From positions 6,247,001-6,311,000 of the forward strand of contig CM061094.1 in NCBI GenBank assembly GCA_030770545.1: a DNA stretch of 64,000 bases, in the 5' to 3' direction. A model generated the notes under the pieces. The model was not told where the DNA came from and did not search any database. It saw only the letters and a program-made list of their open reading frames with translations. Both the position numbers and the translations under genes were made by a program. This DNA is from Macropodus opercularis. Its lineage: Eukaryota; Chordata; Actinopteri; Anabantiformes; Osphronemidae. Shown piece by piece: positions 62,101 through 64,000 of the stretch (position 1 is its first letter; the number at the start of each line of letters is the position of its first letter).

Positions 62101-63752
62101 ACGCTCGGTGCTGTATTTGGAGTGTGAGAGGACGGCAGGAGGCAGAGGGAGCAGGTGGACGACGAGTAAAACACGATCATCTCGCTGCGTGACCCGTAAT
62201 TTGACCCACTAGCTGGTTTTATTTAATCAGAGTTTAATAAAAGCAAGCAACACAACATAAAGACTGGAGACACTAACAGTATAAAGCATGAATTATTGCT
62301 ACTGGTGGGAGTCTGACGGCTGAATTAACAACGTATCGATTTGTTGTCTGGCCTGTGATGTCACATAAGGCCCTGCAGCTCGGAGGAAAAGCAAACGGCT
62401 CTGAATCCTGAAATGTAGCCCGAAGTAGAAGTAACATTAAAACTGCAGCAGCTTCTTGGCGAAGCAGTGGACAGTGTAGTGAGTGTGAAACATGGATAAA
62501 AGATCATGAAGATCTCTGGATATGTCACCAAAAACAGATCATAAGTTAAACATTTTTATTGCACCAGTGTCATGAAATGCAAAGGATGGTGCAGTGTTGC
62601 AATTTTTTGGTCACATGCAAACACACATATTATGTGAAAAACAACAAACATCATAAAATAGTCGTTAAAACATGTATTTAAAAGTAACAGACACATGAAC
62701 AATCAGTCACGTGTTAACTGACCTGTTCCAGATGACGGTTCCTGACACTCGCTGCATCTCTCCAAGTGCCGCCAGCAGCAGAGAAGACTTCCCGCAACCA
62801 ACCTGTCCCACAATCATAGTCAGCTTGCCTGAGAGATTGGATTAGAACGAGAGGCAGAGACACAGTCAGAGAACGAAACGACTGGACAGAGAAGCAAATA
62901 AAACAAACAAATAAATAAATAAGGTGGGTAGGACAGAAGCTAGATGCCTTATACTGCCTGATGCTCACCAAAGGGAATCTTGATGTCCACATTAGACAGA
63001 GTTGGAGGTCCATCGGTCCATGTGAAATAGCCGCTGCTTATCTGAAAACACGATACACATTCACCCAGACATCAACTCGTTCCAGATTCAGTAAATCACA
63101 ATGTCAAAAACAGCAGCGGTGGCAGTGAGAAGCGAATGTTGCCTCGTCCCCATATCTGATGCTTTAAGCCTCCATTCAAAATACGCTCAATGCCACACGA
63201 CGCAACAACCGAGCCCAGTGGATACAGATGATTTCATAGCAATATGGTCTCTGCAGGTCTGGAGGCGCGAGAAAGTCATTGGTCGGTCATTTCAAAGCTG
63301 AAAATTCTGTTGAGGATCTTCATCGGATCGAAGGCCTGAACTTTGGAAAAGATACAGTGAAGAAGAAAAACTTCTCCCTTTGAAGAAGACGGAAGAAAGA
63401 ACAGAATATTTACTGCTCCTGCTGGAAATAAACCTCAAAAGGTCATACTTGCTACACAGTACCTACACTGACCTATACTTCCATTAGATCAGTTGGTGTG
63501 ACCTTTATCAAAAGGTAAAATGTCCCTGTTTCCTGTACATTTTGAAATCCATCATAATGCTGCTTTAATATAACTGAGCAAAGGGTTCTTTTCTGTCTTA
63601 ACATTCTCCTGTCTCCATTTTGCCTTTCCCACCTTGATACAAGTGTCCGGGTTCACGTCCAGGGACGATCTGTCGCCCTCACGCTCCCCCTGTGAGCTGT
63701 AGTTGTTCCAGTCGTCCCTCGGAGGGCGCTTCCGGTTCACCACCTTTAAGGG
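47330..63752 (-). CDS. abcc8: SUR1, sulfonylurea receptor (ABCC8), C-terminal 60 percent, partial at window edge
   Basis: Regulatory ABC-protein subunit of the K-ATP channel; it senses Mg-nucleotides and binds sulfonylureas. I assembled 24 exons, from 63633-63752 down to 47330-47467 (2778 nt, 925 residues plus stop). Every junction is GT-AG and frame-consistent. Order: RKR ER-retention motif (fragment residues 7-9, human 648-650); NBD1 with Walker A GQVGCGKS, signature LSGGQ and Walker B FLDDP (Asp where active ABC sites have Glu); acidic linker; TMD2 with a conserved RNCT glycosylation sequon; NBD2 with Walker A GRTGSGKS, degenerate signature FSQGQ and Walker B IMDEA; end FASFVQADK. SUR1 is favoured over SUR2 (abcc9) by FSQGQ, IDIAKLPL, SVRYDASLKPVLK and the neighbouring Kir6.2. 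TMD0, L0 and TMD1 lie beyond 64000. Confidence 0.95.
47985..48047 (-). CDS. abcc8: abcc8 exon: NBD2 post-Walker B helix
   Basis: 63 nt encoding ESILQKVVMTAFADRTVVTI and A. Confidence 0.95.
48633..48766 (-). CDS. abcc8: abcc8 exon: NBD2 signature and Walker B
   Basis: 134 nt encoding AMVTEGGENFSQGQRQLFCL and ARAFVRKSSILIMDEATAS. It has the FSQGQ degenerate signature and the catalytic Glu of MDEA. Confidence 0.96.
50116..50219 (-). CDS. abcc8: abcc8 exon: NBD2 helical subdomain
   Basis: 104 nt encoding FNLDPEMKATDEMLWEALEI and AQLKPVVKSLPGGL. Confidence 0.95.
50576..50684 (-). CDS. abcc8: abcc8 exon: NBD2 Q-loop
   Basis: 109 nt encoding RIVIDNIDIAKLPLQTLRSR and LSIILQDPFLFSGTI. Confidence 0.96.
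50769..50847 (-). CDS. abcc8: abcc8 exon: NBD2 Walker A
   Basis: 79 nt encoding VGICGRTGSGKSSFSLAFFR and MVDMFE, with an intact Walker A lysine. Confidence 0.96.
50966..51096 (-). CDS. abcc8: abcc8 exon: NBD2 start
   Basis: 131 nt encoding VSQVPDGWPRQGEIKIQNLS and VRYDASLKPVLKNVNAHVSP. Of two AG acceptors 11 bases apart, only the upstream one (GATCAG) keeps frame with the previous exon, giving YEGLLTVSQVPDGW at the same length as human. Confidence 0.92.
51457..51577 (-). CDS. abcc8: abcc8 exon: end of TMD2
   Basis: 121 nt encoding VSNYMNWMVRNLADMEVQLG and SVKRINSLLKTEPENYEGLL. It ends on one base of a split codon (donor GTGAGT). Confidence 0.94.
51894..52007 (-). CDS. abcc8: abcc8 exon: TMD2 penultimate helices
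   Basis: 114 nt encoding EYIGACVVLVAAVASITNSL and NNQLSTGLVGLGLTYALM. Confidence 0.95.
52279..52381 (-). CDS. abcc8: abcc8 exon: TMD2
   Basis: 103 nt encoding YEPRFRQRLLQFTDANNIAS and LFLTAANRWLEVRM, a hallmark SUR segment. Confidence 0.95.
52658..52750 (-). CDS. abcc8: abcc8 exon: TMD2 cytosolic loop
   Basis: 93 nt encoding DLQQLEDSTQLPLLSHFSET and VEGLTTIRAL. Confidence 0.95.
53213..53440 (-). CDS. abcc8: abcc8 exon: TMD2 central helices
   Basis: 228 nt encoding LFETTPLGSILNRFSTDTNT, IDQHIPTTLECLTRSTLLCV and LPLAIICYFIQKYFRVAS. Very close to mammalian SUR1. Confidence 0.95.
53802..53826. repeat. (CA)n microsatellite
   Basis: About 12 CA units in an abcc8 intron. Confidence 0.94.
53867..54033 (-). 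CDS. abcc8: abcc8 exon: TMD2 helix 2 and coupling region
   Basis: 167 nt encoding LSIFSVLCCLGIVLCLATSV, AVEWTGLRVAKELHHDLLN and KIILAPM. Confidence 0.94.
54655..54689. repeat. (CA)n microsatellite
   Basis: About 17 CA units in an abcc8 intron. Confidence 0.95.
55146..55222. mobile_element. Dispersed teleost repeat fragment
   Basis: Reads CTGAAGAAGCTACCTGGATG, then GGCGGTGAAACGTTT and AGTCCAGTTGCTATGACTCA. From memory this word order recurs in many fish loci, probably as the end of a retroelement (Penelope-like is a possibility). Family not established. Confidence 0.45.
55499..55734 (-). CDS. abcc8: abcc8 exon: linker and first TMD2 helix
   Basis: 236 nt encoding SLESDEDDNLSQVMRQRATI, then IPWRSCGTYLSSAGLLLLN, SQLLKHSLMVAIDYWLAYWT and AARNCTLVQ. 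RNCT matches the conserved N-glycosylation site before the next helix. Confidence 0.94.
55735..56959 (-). other. abcc8: abcc8 intron
   Basis: 1.2 kb intron. The overlapping open frames at about 56220-56600 have no SUR similarity. A C-run lies near 55882. Confidence 0.65.
56960..57056 (-). CDS. abcc8: abcc8 exon: linker after NBD1
   Basis: 97 nt encoding ETVAASMTDMERNTLRRAMY and SREAVRTEEDEE. This is a divergent linker ending in an acidic run; human SUR1 has a comparable poly-Glu stretch. Confidence 0.88.
57171..57296 (-). CDS. abcc8: abcc8 exon: end of NBD1
   Basis: 126 nt encoding IIAMKDGTIHTEGTLKDIQN and FEQWKTLMNRQDQEFEK. Confidence 0.94.
57466..57603 (-). CDS. abcc8: abcc8 exon: NBD1 Walker B, D-loop and H-loop
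   Basis: 138 nt beginning DDPFSALDIHLSDHLMQDG and containing TVVLVTHKLQYLLHADW. Asp replaces the catalytic Glu, as expected for the degenerate ABCC site 1. Confidence 0.95.
58040..58120 (-). CDS. abcc8: abcc8 exon: NBD1 signature and Walker B start
   Basis: 81 nt encoding GIILSGGQKQRISVARALYQ and QTNVVFL, with the canonical LSGGQ. Confidence 0.95.
58401..58485 (-). CDS. abcc8: abcc8 exon: NBD1 helical subdomain
   Basis: 85 nt encoding YKAVIEACSLQPDIDILPQG and DQTEIGER, ending at donor GTCAGT. Confidence 0.94.
59049..59108. repeat. (GT)n microsatellite
   Basis: About 30 GT units, the longest dinucleotide repeat in the window. It is CA on the abcc8 transcript strand. Confidence 0.97.
59531..59629 (-). 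CDS. abcc8: abcc8 exon: NBD1 Q-loop
   Basis: 99 nt encoding KRDSVAYASQKPWLLNTSVV and ENITFEMPMIKS. The YASQKPWL Q-loop block is diagnostic for SUR/ABCC proteins. Confidence 0.95.
61217..61249 (-). CDS. abcc8: abcc8 33-nt microexon
   Basis: Encodes QPHLESEGDE between split codons, bridging VIWNS and RKRDSVAYASQ. Acceptor TTTCAG and donor GTAAGC; length and phase are needed to keep NBD1 in frame. It corresponds to the variable acidic insertion of SUR NBD1. Confidence 0.85.
62723..62828 (-). CDS. abcc8: abcc8 exon: NBD1 Walker A
   Basis: 106 nt encoding KLTMIVGQVGCGKSSLLLAA and GEMQRVSGTVIWN. The Walker A lysine is fragment residue 78. Confidence 0.95.
62969..63041 (-). CDS. abcc8: abcc8 exon: start of NBD1
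   Basis: 73 nt encoding ISSGYFTWTDGPPTLSNV and DIKIPF, the A-loop and first strands of NBD1. Confidence 0.93.
63042..63632 (-). other. abcc8: abcc8 intron
   Basis: 590-base intron with nothing recognisable. Confidence 0.7.
63633..63752 (-). CDS. abcc8: abcc8 exon: RKR retention motif
   Basis: First exon of the fragment (120 nt, phase 0). It starts PLKVVNRKRPPRDDW, so Arg-Lys-Arg matches the SUR1 ER-retention signal, which is masked when Kir6.2 assembles. It ends ...DTCIK at donor GTGGGA. Confidence 0.9.
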
Positions 63753-64000
63753 CTGGTGGTGAAGGGACAAAAAGGAGGAGGACGAGGGGACAGGTTTAGA
63801 GGACGACTAGAGGAGGATTGTGCAACATCCGACAACAAAGGACACGGGGGGAGGGATATTAACGGGAGGAAGGTAAAGTGGAGGAAGACAGCGACAGTCA
63901 CATCAGAGTGAGACAGCAGCGCCACGGATGCACCAGCTGGAGAGTCAGCGACAAATAAATCCCGTTGAGCACGTTGCCAAAAATTGCACAAACCCTAACG
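63753..64000 (-). other. abcc8: abcc8 intron running off the window
   Basis: Intronic sequence upstream of the first fragment exon. The gene continues past the edge. Confidence 0.7.

Larger units (their letters stand above)
58486..62722 (-). other. abcc8: abcc8 introns flanking NBD1 Q-loop exon and microexon
   Basis: Three introns of 1.0-1.6 kb interrupted by the exons at 59531 and 61217. A long GT repeat lies at 59049-59108. Nothing else recognised. Confidence 0.65.

Noticed and set aside
47330..63752. Assignment as SUR2 (abcc9)
   Set aside because: FSQGQ, IDIAKLPL and SFSLAFFR are SUR1-like and the neighbour is Kir6.2. Some SUR2-like residues (KSSILIMDEA, ILEYD) are expected in fish SUR1.
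1..64000. tRNA, rRNA, CRISPR array, intact transposon or viral gene
   Set aside because: None seen. No cloverleaf with a GTTCGA-type B box, no regular spaced repeats and no transposase or reverse transcriptase frame.

Overview
The window is eukaryotic and almost certainly from a teleost fish. It has small coding exons with canonical GT-AG introns, many CA/GT and homopolymer microsatellites, CpG-island promoters rich in GCTAAC/GTTAGC words (common at fish promoters), and a vertebrate Kir6.2-SUR1 gene pair. Three protein genes are supported. Nearly all other open frames are chance or antisense frames.

Plus strand, about 0.3-44.5 kb: mob2, MOB kinase activator 2, a regulator of NDR (STK38/STK38L) kinases. 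Four shared coding exons lie at 39126-39286, 40895-40988, 42140-42264 and 42635-42948. They are preceded by a very long 5' region holding at least three, probably four, alternative first exons. Each starts with its own ATG and ends in the same splice phase: MDWLMG (837-853), MRFKRNGSYTLNR (18438-18475), a new candidate MGVLVCCDCFFYR (21046-21083) and MVLQAVGKVLR (32910-32941). Three of the starts sit in or next to GC-rich promoter-like sequence, so mob2 probably makes isoforms that differ only in the N-terminus.

Minus strand, 44.7-46.2 kb: kcnj11, an intronless 386-residue Kir6.2 potassium channel, tail to tail with mob2. Minus strand, 47.2 kb to the right edge: abcc8 (SUR1). The last 24 coding exons (925 residues plus stop) were assembled with every splice phase agreeing. 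They cover the RKR retention motif, NBD1, TMD2 and NBD2. TMD0 and TMD1 lie beyond the window. SUR1 and Kir6.2 form the ATP-sensitive potassium channel, and the abcc8-then-kcnj11 order on one strand matches the human arrangement.

The rest is introns, UTRs and a short intergenic spacer containing microsatellites, two probable old retroelement fragments, cAMP-response-element octamers and possible conserved noncoding stretches. I saw no tRNA, rRNA, CRISPR array or intact transposon. The most novel items are the candidate MGVLVCC first exon, whose peptide looks built for double acylation, and a Phe in place of the highly conserved Pro just after the Kir6.2 pore.
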